In this document: positions 51,788 through 61,206 of the stretch, in pieces
Numbering within the stretch: position 1 is the stretch's first letter
How the letters are laid out: every line of letters starts with the position of its first letter
DNA from: Azorinus chamasolen
Lineage: Eukaryota; Mollusca; Bivalvia; Cardiida; Solecurtidae
Reading direction: 5' to 3'
DNA length: 64,000 bases
Assembly: GCA_963576725.1 (NCBI GenBank)
Contig: OY755252.1
Location: 41,619,552-41,683,551 of the forward strand
The notes under the pieces: model-generated
Told to the model about the DNA's origin: nothing
What the model saw: only the letters and a program-made list of their open reading frames with translations
Database searches by the model: none
Position numbers and translations under genes: made by a program

Positions 51788-52260
51788 CTAGATGGGGGAC
51801 AATGCAGACGGGTGATTTGAGCTTGTTTCATGGGCAATATCAATACACGTTGGACAAGTAAAAGTTTGATTAACATTTCCACTTAGCATCTGGTCTTTGT
51901 GCAGCCTGAAAGCCTTAGATTTCAGTCCAGAACATTTCTTGTGGGTCCAGTGTAAACATTGTTCACAGGAAAGCACTTGGTGGTTCTTATTTACGCATCT
52001 CAGACATACACTGCATGTGGTGTCTGTAGGACCAGGATTTGGTTCGATGTCTCCACCTAATAATAGAATCAGAGTCAGTTTGTATGTTCGATTTATTTCC
52101 CTGACCGACGGGCGCCAACGGGGTTTTACCCCACCCACTCCAGTTATAATGTCGTTCTTCGATTTCAAGGTAATTTCGTTTGTGTTTGTGTTGTTTCTAA
52201 CCTTATTTGCGTATATGGCGTCTAAACAGCAACTGTATGTTTCCACGTAGTGGGTTGTTC
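51788..52260 (-). pseudogene. LINE N-terminal ORF with 2A-like motif and PHD finger
   Basis: Minus strand, open from about 52250 to 51788. Residues of about 57-73 read LTLILLLGGDIEPNPGP, matching the 2A ribosome-skipping consensus D(V/I)ExNPGP, where the peptide bond between the last Gly and Pro is not formed. It is followed by a PHD-like C4HC3 finger: C78, C81, C94, C97, H102, C105, C131, C134 (numbering from the first codon at 52246). The codon at 52246 is GTG and no in-frame ATG precedes it, so the start is lost or non-AUG. 2A-like sequences at the N-terminus of APE-type LINEs (CR1, L2 and related clades) are known from several invertebrates. It belongs with the RT at 49980-51720. Confidence 0.85.
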
Positions 52261-52289
52261 AGAACCCAGACTCGGAAATTTAAAAGAGC

Positions 52290-52694
52290 CTTGGACCCAT
52301 AGCGGTATATTTTTCATCTTTATTTTGGATATACATGTACTTGTCTACATACAGATATGTTTGGCACATTTATGTACAATATTACAAAAATAACATGAAT
52401 TGTGTGTACACTATTGTAATACCAGAGTCTGAAGAATGGCGCTGTATATCATTGTATATCATTGGCTTTTATCCAAGCATTGAATTGACTATGAAAATGT
52501 CTGAATTTCACAAACTATTGTTTACTCCGTCCTTTGACATTGACCCTTTACGCATTTTCCACCTGTCATGTATGATAGGGACCAATGTCTACATTTTTCC
52601 AGCTAATTCTCACAAAATTAACCTTGGATGTCTTCTTGTAAATCCAGCAGCTTAATAATAGCTAATTGGTCTCTATGATACCGTTTGTGCAGTT
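52290..52694. other. Unassigned sequence
   Basis: AT-rich, with short open frames of no recognisable domain. No repeat family identified. Confidence 0.4.
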
Positions 52695-52895
52695 GAAACA
52701 CCTTGCCAGTGTAAGTTTCATCGTACAGGAAATGTCTGATCTGGGTTTACTGTTTGCAAAGGCATGAAAAAACACAGGAGCTAAACTATATAGGTTTTCC
52801 AAAATACAGATGGTAGCTTAAAGCATACTGAAACCAATACAGAAAGCTCCCCTAGGTTTCTGCATTATTTTCATTCTGCTTTAAGGAACCACATG
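52695..52895. mobile_element. Family A right-end piece followed by family C piece
   Basis: GAAATGTCTGATCTGGGTTT and TTGCAAAGGCATGAAAAAAC are from the A right half. Then GATGGTAGCTTAAAGCATAC, AGAAAGCTCCCCTAGG and ATTCTGCTTTAAGGAACCAC are C/I-like arms. Confidence 0.55.
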
Positions 52896-53063
52896 TGTAC
52901 AAAATGCAAGAAGCTCATTTTAAAAAGTGTTGCGCCTCCAGGAGCATTTATCAGAGATAATACGATATTAGACTAGCAAGTAACATTGTTCACGTGAGCA
53001 ACAAAATTGTGATACATGTCCATACAATATGGATACAGATATGGTGCCAAGTAACTCTAAGTA

Positions 53064-53195
53064 CAAAAATGAGTCATGCAGGAAACACCACATACAGAAC
53101 AAACACTCGCCCGAACAGCAACACAAGGAAACAGCAAATGTACATAAGTAGAAAAAACAACAAGAGACGCACAAAGACAAAACAAACATACAATA
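53064..53195 (+). other. LINE 3'-region-like interspersed repeat
   Basis: Plus-strand copy of the repeat also at 11055-11225 (opposite strand) and 41405-41470: ATGAGTCATGCAGGAAACAC, CATACAGAACAAACACTCGC, GACGCACAAAGACAAAAC. Confidence 0.5.
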
Positions 53196-53299
53196 GGAGG
53201 AAGATGGAAAGTCGAATCAGGATCCAAACCCAGGAGTGTAGCTGAATCCAAATGTAATGTACACATCGTGGCTATCGGGTCCGAGGCATGCTTCCTTGG

Positions 53300-53412
53300 A
53301 ACAATTTAGAATTGTGTAGTTTTGTGGAGCAAATGCTCTATTTATCACAATGGTTTCAAAAAGTGATTTTACAGAGATGTCTAAAAGCCTTTATAAGAGA
53401 GAATAGGTTAAA
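53300..53412. mobile_element. Family B MITE, right part
   Basis: TTTAGAATTGTGTAGTTTTG, GGAGCAAATGCTCTATTTAT, CACAATGGTTTCAAAAAG and a right end GAGAATAGG followed by TTAA. Confidence 0.6.
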
Positions 53413-53431
53413 GACAGAGTTATTAAGTGAA

Positions 53432-53674
53432 TGGTTAACACTTTCCTTCATGTTTCACGTTTTTGCAAATAGAGTTGACCCAGATCTGACAGCTCCTTCA
53501 GGAGTCATCTAATTAGGGTCTGCTCTGTTTGCCAATGAAATTACATAATGTTAATAGTTTGTACCAATGCCAAAGAAATCATGTGTACGTATGGCATAAT
53601 AATTATAAGAGTTTACCTAATAAATGATTACTATGCCATTATTTATTACATGAATATTTAGCAGGGAAAGGGTT
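53432..53674. mobile_element. Family A MITE
   Basis: GGTTAACACTTTCCTTCATG; TTTGCAAATAGAGTTGACCC; hairpin CTGACAGCTCC-TTCA-GGAGTCATCT; right half with CATGTGTACGTATGGC and the end TTAGCAGGGAAAGGG followed by TTTT. Confidence 0.7.
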
Positions 53675-53814
53675 TTCTCACATACCTTCCCTTATCTCCG
53701 AGTTAGAACAACGGGTTAAGATTCCCTGATCTATAACACGTGTAAGATCACTTTAGAACATGACATCAAACCATGGAAACCGATGTTTACATATATTCTG
53801 AAAATGGATGATCC

Positions 53815-54062
53815 CTCGAAAGCAAAAGTAGAAATGCAAAACGAGAACATTGCAGACTCGGTTTTATTGAGTCTGTTCATGAGTAGTAATTAAAAGTGCA
53901 ACACTACTCACGCCCCCTAGCACCGGCTTAAGCAGTATTCAATTTTCAAAACTAATAACATGAAAACTTATGATCCCGAAGGACCAGAAAATATAACAAC
54001 ACTGAGAATGAAGTACGGGGCGACTTTTTACGGCCGCCACACAAGCACTTATTATGTCATTT
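53815..54062. repeat. Family N interspersed repeat, inverted copy
   Basis: Reverse complement of 36770-37000: CATTGCAGACTCGGTTTTAT, CACCGGCTTAAGCAGTATTC, GATCCCGAAGGACCAGAAAA, GGCCGCCACACAAGCAC. The ~50 bp edge repeat is reduced to CGAAAGCAAAAGTAG on one side only. Confidence 0.65.
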
Positions 54063-54111
54063 AAATGGCGAAAATACACTTTTTTGTTATGTGAGAAAAA
54101 GAATCTGATGT

Positions 54112-54235
54112 TCGTTGGCTTTTAAGATCACATTCCTAAACTCACCAAGAAAATGTTATTAAGCTCGCCAAGGCTCGCTTAATGACATTTTCTAAGGCTC
54201 GTTTAGAAACATGTGATCTTAAAAGACAACTCGCA
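54112..54235. repeat. 124 bp foldback
   Basis: GTTGGCTTTTAAGATCACAT pairs with ATGTGATCTTAAAAGACAAC; the arms continue with CTAAACTCACCAAGAAAATG / CATTTTCTAAGGCTCGTTTAG around GCTCGCCAAGGCTCGC. Its CGAGCCTTGGCGAGC centre is reminiscent of the one at 41167-41302. Confidence 0.7.
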
Positions 54236-54625
54236 ACAAATCCTCTATATAAGGTGCACATGTACATCAACCTTATCAGCTAAACATGTGTCTGATTTTA
54301 GTTTTGAGTCGGAAAAAGTAGCAAAAATAGAAAACACTTTAAATGTTCAAAATTCAACACATTTGAATAGAAAGAACAGTTATTTGTAAGTACTGTTTGC
54401 AAATGTTTATTGACATCTAAACTTTTCATATGAATTTATTCCTCCATAACTCATAACAAATCCAGATTATCAAACAATTTGAAACTTTCGGCGTCGTAGC
54501 TAGCGATACGCACATACGAACATGCGTAACATCAATCTGAATGGTGACATCATTATAATGGCCAAATCGAAGGCTAAAGGGAGTAGACATTAATAAATGT
54601 TCTGTCTTTTCATGTAAGCTTGAAC

Positions 54626-54785
54626 TCGTTCCCTCATATTGACGCATCTGTAAAAGTCACGTTTTGAAACTATTATGATAAATAGTTATCACAATGGTTT
54701 CAAAATACAATTCTAAAATGTTCCTTTTTTTCTAGTAAATGCACATTTAATCAAAGATGTTAAGTCTAAAAAAACCTATGCGAGA
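54626..54785. mobile_element. Family B MITE, small hairpin
   Basis: CGTTCCCTCATATTGACGC, GAAACTATTATGATAAATAG / TTATCACAATGGTTTC without the usual tip, and a degraded right end AACCTATGCGAGAATC. A 46-base direct repeat (GCGAGAATCTTGTCT...TTACAATCTATTTC) follows at 54780-54857. A family J/E mixture lies at 54905-55000. Confidence 0.6.
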
Positions 54786-55072
54786 ATCTTGTCTATTTAC
54801 TTGTTACAATCTATTTCATGCGAGAATCTTGTCTTTTTACTTGTTACAATCTATTTCCCTACTATTTACAATGGCAATCTCTGATGTGATTCTAATGCAT
54901 TGACCCTTTGCCTGCTAAGTGCGTCCTGCAACCTGGCTGTCGTGTGCAAGCAGCTTGAGTCCAGATGAGCCGAGTTACTCAGGATCCAATCTGTTTGACC
55001 ATCGGTCAGTAGTTTCTCAAACGTTCGAACGAATCAGGTGTAAACTTAAAAATGGCAACATAACGGTGTTAA

Positions 55073-55248
55073 CCCATTGCCTCATAGGCTACTTTCAGAT
55101 CCAACCTCTTTGAATAAATCTACCGAAAAGGAGCATTAACTAGAGCAAAGGAAATTTTAGAAATCATTGTGATAAATAGAGCTATCACAATGGTTTCACA
55201 AAGTGACGTCTACAGAGTCGTCAAAAGTCGTTAGAATGAGGGAATGGG
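55073..55248. mobile_element. Family B piggyBac-like MITE, insertion proven by empty site
   Basis: Flanked by TTAA (55069-55072, 55249-55252). Termini CCCATTGCCTCAT and ATGAGGGAATGGG match at 12 of 13 positions. Copy 1 has CGGTGTTAAAGCAGACA with one TTAA (24129-24132) at the same place. 176 bases, non-coding, with TTGTGATAAATAGAGC / TATCACAA as a short hairpin. Confidence 0.95.
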
Positions 55249-55474
55249 TTAAAGCAGACAGCTCTTTCAGCAGACTAACAGTTATATGTTTAAAATAACC
55301 TAGAGTTATTTTCCTTCCGACTCGTCTAATGTTATGAGAAACTACTGACAGGGTGTCAAACAGACTCTACCCGGATGAGACGCCGAGCTACCCGGGGTAT
55401 CACCTGAACCCATTCTGTTTGTAAAGGTGATCACAGATTCGCATTAACTCATTTCACCTGTTTGATACTCTTAA

Positions 55475-55682
55475 CCCATTCCTTCATATTGACACCTTTT
55501 GATGCCCCTGTAAAAATCACTTTTTGAAACGATTGTGATAAACAGAGCATTTGCTAATCAAACCATTAGAATGTTATTTATCAGAATGGCTTCAAACTAC
55601 CCAATTCTAAAAAATTCTAGTAAATGGTCCTTTTCGGTAGATTTATTCAAAGAGGTTGGGTCTATAGCATATGAGGGAATGG
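55475..55682. mobile_element. Family B MITE (shared by both copies)
   Basis: Orthologue of 24355-24571: TTAA then CCCATTCCTTCATATTGAC, ending ATATGAGGGAATGG. It has a small deletion in TTCTCTAGT relative to copy 1. Confidence 0.7.
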
Positions 55683-56069
55683 TGAGAATTGATGGGGAGA
55701 AGATTACCTAGATTGCTGAGGTAAGATAACCTTGAGCATTACACAAAGTGAAATCTTGAACCTATTTTTTTTGTTTTAATTTAACCCCGACCATTATGAA
55801 AATTAATTGATTTAAGGAAATTTATCGTCACCAGTAAGAATCATATAATTTAGCTTGTTAAAACAAAGACAGCATGAAACAGTACACAAGACGAGTTTTA
55901 AATTATAAATGATAATTGATTTAAGGAAACTAACTGACATGATAAACATTATGAAACAAGTTTGTAACATACATGTATACCCAATCAGAACAGACCCTGA
56001 TCAGACAGCTGTTGCTGGGACTTTCTCATGTGGGTATACTGTTTGAAGGTACAGTAGAAACTGTCTTAA

Positions 56070-56311
56070 CCCTTCGCTTGCTAAATTTTAAAATACATTT
56101 CCCCTCCTTTCCCCATGTCCTGTTGTATAATTACATAATATCTTCACTGTGTACACGTATTCGCTGTGCAATCACTGCTGTGGAGTGCACTGGTTGCACA
56201 ATCAACTTGTAAATAGTGCAGACCCTGATGAGACAGCTCCTGCAGTAGCTGTCTCATCTGGGTCTTCACTATTTACAGGTACGTATATTGACGTGAATAG
56301 CAAGCGAAGGG
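56070..56311. mobile_element. Family D piggyBac-like MITE nested in family C
   Basis: TTAA at 56066-56069 and 56312-56315; perfect inverted termini CCCTTCGCTTGCTA / TAGCAAGCGAAGGG. Hairpin GATGAGACAGCTCC-TGCA-GTAGCTGTCTCATC. It splits the family C element whose left end is at about 56050. Copy 1 has the C sequence unbroken through one TTAA (24862-24865). Confidence 0.95.
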
Positions 56312-56904
56312 TTAAGCGGTCATAAAAAAGAGGTCTAATTATGGGCCTTAACGCAGATAGTAGCTTAATGCAGGTCAAACGCAGTAAGCTCCTATAGGAA
56401 CATTGTTTGGTGCACAGAATCACAGACCTACAGTAAGCAAACTGGAAGGCTTCATCACATAAGAAAATTATATACTATACAAGGTACTTGAAATATTTTT
56501 GAAAATCCCTACTCCTTCACCCATGACGTGATGAAACTGTCCCGTTGTGGTGTATTCTTCAATCAGTTAGAAGGGTCAGAAAATCACATGACCGTCCGAG
56601 AGCTAGCAATTCTTTGCAAGACTGTATGCAAAATCAAGAGAATTAACACTACTACTTTGAAACATTAAATTCATTAACATTTACCTCCCCTGATTTTATA
56701 GGTCGTTAACCCTTTGAAATATTTCCTTGAAAAAAAAAACCCACTCTTTTTTAAAGTTTAAGTTTTCCGTGGATGAATAAAAAGCCTTGATTTATGACGT
56801 CAGTTTACAACCAACATTTCTAATAGTATACGTAAAACCTAATACAATATGGTAGTGAATTATGTGATCATCTTATTTTTTAGCATTCATCGTGTTGGTA
56901 ATCA

Positions 56905-57320
56905 ATTTGAATAGATACATTTTCTTCTAACACAACACAAATAAATGAATTTTCACGTACTTATTGTTGACGGTTTCCACCACCTTCCTTAGTGGAAAAC
57001 TATTGTAGCTGTTTGGAAAACCTTTATGATATATACTGTATATGAATAACAAGAGCTTAGTGGAAAACTACTGTAACTAGTCTGAAAGCTTGCACATTGC
57101 ATACTGCGTTGGAATATCGAAGGTTTAGTGGAAAACTGTTGTAACTGTACTAGAGGCCTGCGTAATGCCCACTGCGTTTGAATATCGAGTGTTTAGTGAA
57201 AAACTGTCGTAACTGTTCGGAAAGCCTGCATATTGCTTACTGTGTCTGAATTACGAGGGTTTAGTGGAAGACTGTTTGAACTATGCTGAAAGCCAGCGTA
57301 ATGACTACTGCATCTGGATA
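56905..57320. repeat. Remnant foldback arm and 68 bp repeats of copy 2
   Basis: The left foldback arm (ATTTGAATAGATACATTTTC to TTTTCACGTACTTATTG) is kept. The right arm and the first repeat unit(s) found in copy 1 at 25670-25830 are missing. Four to five 68 bp units remain (TTAGTGGAAAACTRTTGTA...). Confidence 0.7.
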
Positions 57321-57719
57321 AGGGATGGGTGGTAGAGGGACTCAATCAAGAAACACACTACTGTAAGTATATTATAAGGGCCGATTTCGATAAAGCAGTT
57401 TGAACAATTTGAATTCGGGTGAATCTTTATGCAACTTAATGTCTCTTATAGATCGAATTGATTTGACACTTTATCAATGTTTACTTTGTTAATGTTGACT
57501 GCTAAGATGAATAATGGAAACTAGCATATGGAGTTATGTAACAAATAGATTTGGTTGCACTGTATGAGTATCTATTTAAGGTCGAAGATATATTCGTATA
57601 AAACATAAAAATAAAACAATGAAAGAGTGAAGTCTGCTTTGAGTGTCCAACCCATATCATTACCGTTTATCTGTAAAGATACCGTACTCTCACGACCATT
57701 CTTGCTCAGTATCTTTTAA

Positions 57720-57965
57720 CCCTTCTCTTGCTGAATTAGAAAAAACCAGTTCTTCTTCTTTACCCATGCCCTGTTGTATAATTACATATATCTTCACTGT
57801 CTGCAATTATTTCTCTGTGCAATCACTGCTGTTGAGTGCACTGGTTGCACAATCAATTTGTAAATAGTGCAGACCCTGATAAGACAGCTCCTGCAGGAGC
57901 TGTCTCATCTGGGTCTTCTTCACTGTTTACAGGTAGGTATATTGACGTGAATAGCAAGCGAAGAG
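57720..57965. mobile_element. Family D piggyBac-like MITE (shared)
   Basis: TTAA at 57716-57719 and 57966-57969; termini CCCTTCTCTTGCTGAA and ATAGCAAGCGAAGAG. Hairpin GATAAGACAGCTCC-TGCA-GGAGCTGTCTCATC. Better preserved than its orthologue at 26561-26787. Lies about 430 bases upstream of the TRIM-like gene. Confidence 0.8.
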
Positions 57966-58390
57966 TTAAAAGTACTTATACGTCAAGACATATTTTAAAG
58001 TATCATTTTACATACAACGGTATTTAGTGTGAGTTAAACCTCCTGGGTTATAATATTGTAAGTTCAATTTCCAATTTCAAACAGGTAAACATACAGTGTA
58101 TGGATTTATCCAATAGAAATCATTCTTTAAATAGTATTGAAGCGTTGTTTATAAAAAGAACATATTTAATATTAACATACTGATAGTACAGTTGTGTGTG
58201 TTAATGTATTATGTGTGTTATCTACGTTAACATGTTTGAAACAAAATACAACTACATGTACAAATGATATAGTAATCAAGTAGGTTCTACAAAGTTTTGT
58301 ATAGAGACAGTGTGAACATGTACATACACCTGTGATCGACACTGAGGCGACACAATTTGAATGAGGAAGTAATTGCACAACCGTTCAAAC

Positions 58391-60112
58391 ATGGCGACCG
58401 GGAATTCAAGGAAAGATTTAAGTGCATCTATAGTCACGGGATCGGAAGAAATATTTGACTTTTCTTGCCAACCGTGTAGCACCGAAAATCTTCACGTGGA
58501 AGCCATCGGTTATTGTCAGGATTGTTGTGAGTATTTATGTGATAATTGTTGCAAAACTCATCGTAAACTTTCTGCCACAAAGCATCATACAATGTTGGAC
58601 AAGTCGAACATGTCGAAATCGAAACTACGACCCATTGTGAAAGACGTACTGACGGAAACGTGCCCAAAACATAATGGTAAGGTGCTGGAATATTTCTGCA
58701 GTGACCATAACCAGATTTGTTGCAGTGTCTGTCTAAACTTGAATCACATCTCCTGTTCAAGCAATAGTTATATACCAGACATTTCCAGTGGCATTGCAAG
58801 CAGTCAGGAGTACAGCCGTCTGAAGATTGATTTAGACAAACTGGTTACACTGGTAACAGTTCAACATAAGAAGATCGACACCGACAGGATGAACAACGAG
58901 AAACTGCATTCTAAAGCACTGGCAGATATAAAACACTTCAGAGAGAAAATCAATACATTTCTTGACAAACTTGAAGAAGAAACCATTCGAAAAGTATCTT
59001 CGATTGATAAGGCGAATTCCGAGAAGATTGCAACTGTGTCAGGTGAATACAGCAACCTTCTATCGGAAGTGAACAACTTGAAAGCAGACCTATTGCGAAA
59101 GGAAACCGAGGGAAAAAACAATCAACTATATGTAACAGCGAAACTGTCTCAAGATCGTATTACTGCCATGGATAGTATAATGAATCAGCTTAGTATAGAT
59201 AAAATGACTAGTTACTCTTTTCACCAGGATGAGAAAATTAAACAGACGATGTCTACACTGTCGGCCATATGGTCACTGTCCTTGAAGCAGAATGACACAC
59301 CCACTACGACCCGATACGTTCGTGAAGTCAACGTAAAGTCGGAGGACGATACAGAGGGGTGCCATATCAATAGCATAGCAGTACTGGCCGGATACCGTGT
59401 AATTGTTACCGACTTCAATAACTTGAAGGTCAAACTGATCGACATGAAGACGAACAAACTTACATCAAGTCTATCTTTGTCTTCAAAACCGTTCGATGTT
59501 ACAAAAACAAAAACAAATCAACTGGCCGTGGCTTTAGCGAACAAGCAGGAAATAAAATTAATCACTGTGTCAGACGTCTTGACCCTAAGTCACACTATAG
59601 AAACACACGGTGCTGCTATTACCGGGCTTTGTTATGATGGGTCAAACTTTATTACTGTAAGTCACCATCCAATCAGTGTTAAAATCATCGACATGTCCGG
59701 TAGAACTTTGAACACATTCACTACTGACAGCAATGGAAAGGACCTGTTCACTGTGCCTTTCTGTATTGCTATAGGTACAGACGTTGTGCACATAACTGAC
59801 AGGGAGGCCAACACAGTAACGAGTATGACTACAGGCGGACACGTCATCTCCGTGTACAGACATGACATGTTAAAGTGTCCACGTGGTGTAGCTGTAGACA
59901 AGGACGGTACTGTGTACGTGTGCAGCAGAGATACCCACACTGTCCACCAACTCTCCCCTACTGGAGACTTCATTCGGATCTTACTAAGACAGGATCAGGA
60001 TTTGCCACATTTCCCCTTAGCCATAGCTTACAGTGACGAGGACGACAGACTCTACATCAGTAACAACACCGCCGAGAAGGGTGATTACATCAGACTGCAT
60101 CTACTGGAATAA
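58391..60112 (+). CDS. TRIM-like protein: two B-boxes, coiled coil, NHL-like propeller
   Basis: 573 residues from ATG 58391 (AACATGGCGACC) to TAA 60110-60112, no introns. B-box1 at 26-66: C26, C29, C42, C45, C50, C53, H57, H65/H66. B-box2 at 91-122: C91, H94, C103, H106 and the C111/C114/H119/C122 group. Residues of about 125-290 are a long charged helix (DLDKLVTLVTVQHKKIDTDR, FREKINTFLDKLEEETI). Residues of about 300-573 have repeated propeller-blade motifs (GYRVIVTDFNNLKVKLIDMK, CPRGVAVDKDGTVYVCSRDT), typical of NHL repeats. No RING, so ligase activity is not predicted from this frame alone. Such proteins are expanded in bivalves and tied to immune or RNA regulation in other animals; the role here is unknown. 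AATAAA lies 39 bases past the stop. Intact partner of the frameshifted copy at 27160. Confidence 0.9.
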   Translation: MATGNSRKDLSASIVTGSEEIFDFSCQPCSTENLHVEAIGYCQDCCEYLCDNCCKTHRKLSATKHHTMLDKSNMSKSKLRPIVKDVLTETCPKHNGKVLEYFCSDHNQICCSVCLNLNHISCSSNSYIPDISSGIASSQEYSRLKIDLDKLVTLVTVQHKKIDTDRMNNEKLHSKALADIKHFREKINTFLDKLEEETIRKVSSIDKANSEKIATVSGEYSNLLSEVNNLKADLLRKETEGKNNQLYVTAKLSQDRITAMDSIMNQLSIDKMTSYSFHQDEKIKQTMSTLSAIWSLSLKQNDTPTTTRYVREVNVKSEDDTEGCHINSIAVLAGYRVIVTDFNNLKVKLIDMKTNKLTSSLSLSSKPFDVTKTKTNQLAVALANKQEIKLITVSDVLTLSHTIETHGAAITGLCYDGSNFITVSHHPISVKIIDMSGRTLNTFTTDSNGKDLFTVPFCIAIGTDVVHITDREANTVTSMTTGGHVISVYRHDMLKCPRGVAVDKDGTVYVCSRDTHTVHQLSPTGDFIRILLRQDQDLPHFPLAIAYSDEDDRLYISNNTAEKGDYIRLHLLE

Positions 60113-60319
60113 AGGTTATGAAGCTTCTAGATAAATTGGAAAAGTTTGAAAATAAATATATATGTTTTGTCTTATGGATCAAAGTTGTAAAATTCTGAAA
60201 CTTTAAAACTGGTAAACTCTTTCAACCCTAACGATGAATTATTGATAACGTTTCAAAACAGTTCGGATTAATATGTCGAGTAATTTGACAACTAATCTGG
60301 CCCCGAGGTTATTTAACTG

Positions 60320-60430
60320 TTCGAGTCGGAAATCATAGTCAAGCATTTGATTGGCCAGAGTATGCGCCTCTGAGATTCTGAGAAACTGACAATTTAGATA
60401 CGTGAGAATGATCTCTGACTAAGACTCAGA
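60320..60430. repeat. Hairpin repeat downstream of TRIM-like copy 2
   Basis: Diverged version of 29098-29210 (GAGTCGGAAATCATAGTCAA / TGAGAATGATCTCTGACTAA). The empty target TTCCAA of the 994 bp foldback follows at 60655-60660, and a J-type core (CAACTTGGATCCTGATGAGA) at about 60690-60760. Confidence 0.6.
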
Positions 60431-60892
60431 AGTTTTATGAATTTGGACCTTGGCTGGACGGAAACATGTTGACACTGAGTCAAAAACATTTTAAAGGGAT
60501 TGCAGAAACATGTGCCGGTATGGTTCCATGTTTGCAATAGAATTGTAGATCTACACGTAAGCATGAAGAGAAATCTGTAATCGTCTTTTCACTTTACCCC
60601 GCTGTGAAAGAAATGATGTTTGCTAAAACTTGGATTTTGTGCAATTTTAAGTACTTCCAATTCGATAGACCAGTGGAAAAAACTATTGACCGAGTTTCAA
60701 ACAACTTGGATCCTGATGAGACCCCGCCTTACTCGTATAGTGATAGTTTGTCAGTTAGCCGGGAGTTATTGTAGTTATTGTCTTTGGTTTTACTGTACGT
60801 CTACTTGCCTGTCTTATAAGTAGATAGAGATAATTCTGAACTCGGGGAATAACGGAATGAACCTTATAAGGGTGTGATAGAATATTTGAAAA

Positions 60893-61098
60893 CAGTAGAC
60901 CCTGTCTTAAGCGGCAATAAAAAGAAGTCTAGTTGTGGGTATGTAAGTCAGGTGGTAGCTTAATGCAGGTTACAAATAATGAAGAAAGCTCCTACAAGAG
61001 CTTTCTGCATTACATTTGCCATGCATTAAGCATGTTCACCTGTTTAAAAGAATCATATGTTCAATAAATGAATTACCGCTTAAGACAGGTTCTATTGT
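60893..61098. mobile_element. Family C pogo-like MITE, complete
   Basis: Termini CAGTAGACCCTGTCTTAAGC and GCTTAAGACAGGTTCTATTG. Arms AGGTGGTAGCTTAATGCAGG / CATGCATTAAGCATGTTCACCT, core GAAAGCTCC-TACAA-GAGCTTTC. Together with 61099-61443 it resembles 47480-48228. Confidence 0.8.
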
Positions 61099-61206
61099 AT
61101 AACTGTACATATTCCTCCAAACCTTGCTAATCCTGGACATCATCGATTGTCGACTTAACCAGGTCATGTTTACAAACTACATAGTTATTAATATCGCTGT
61201 GAGAGT

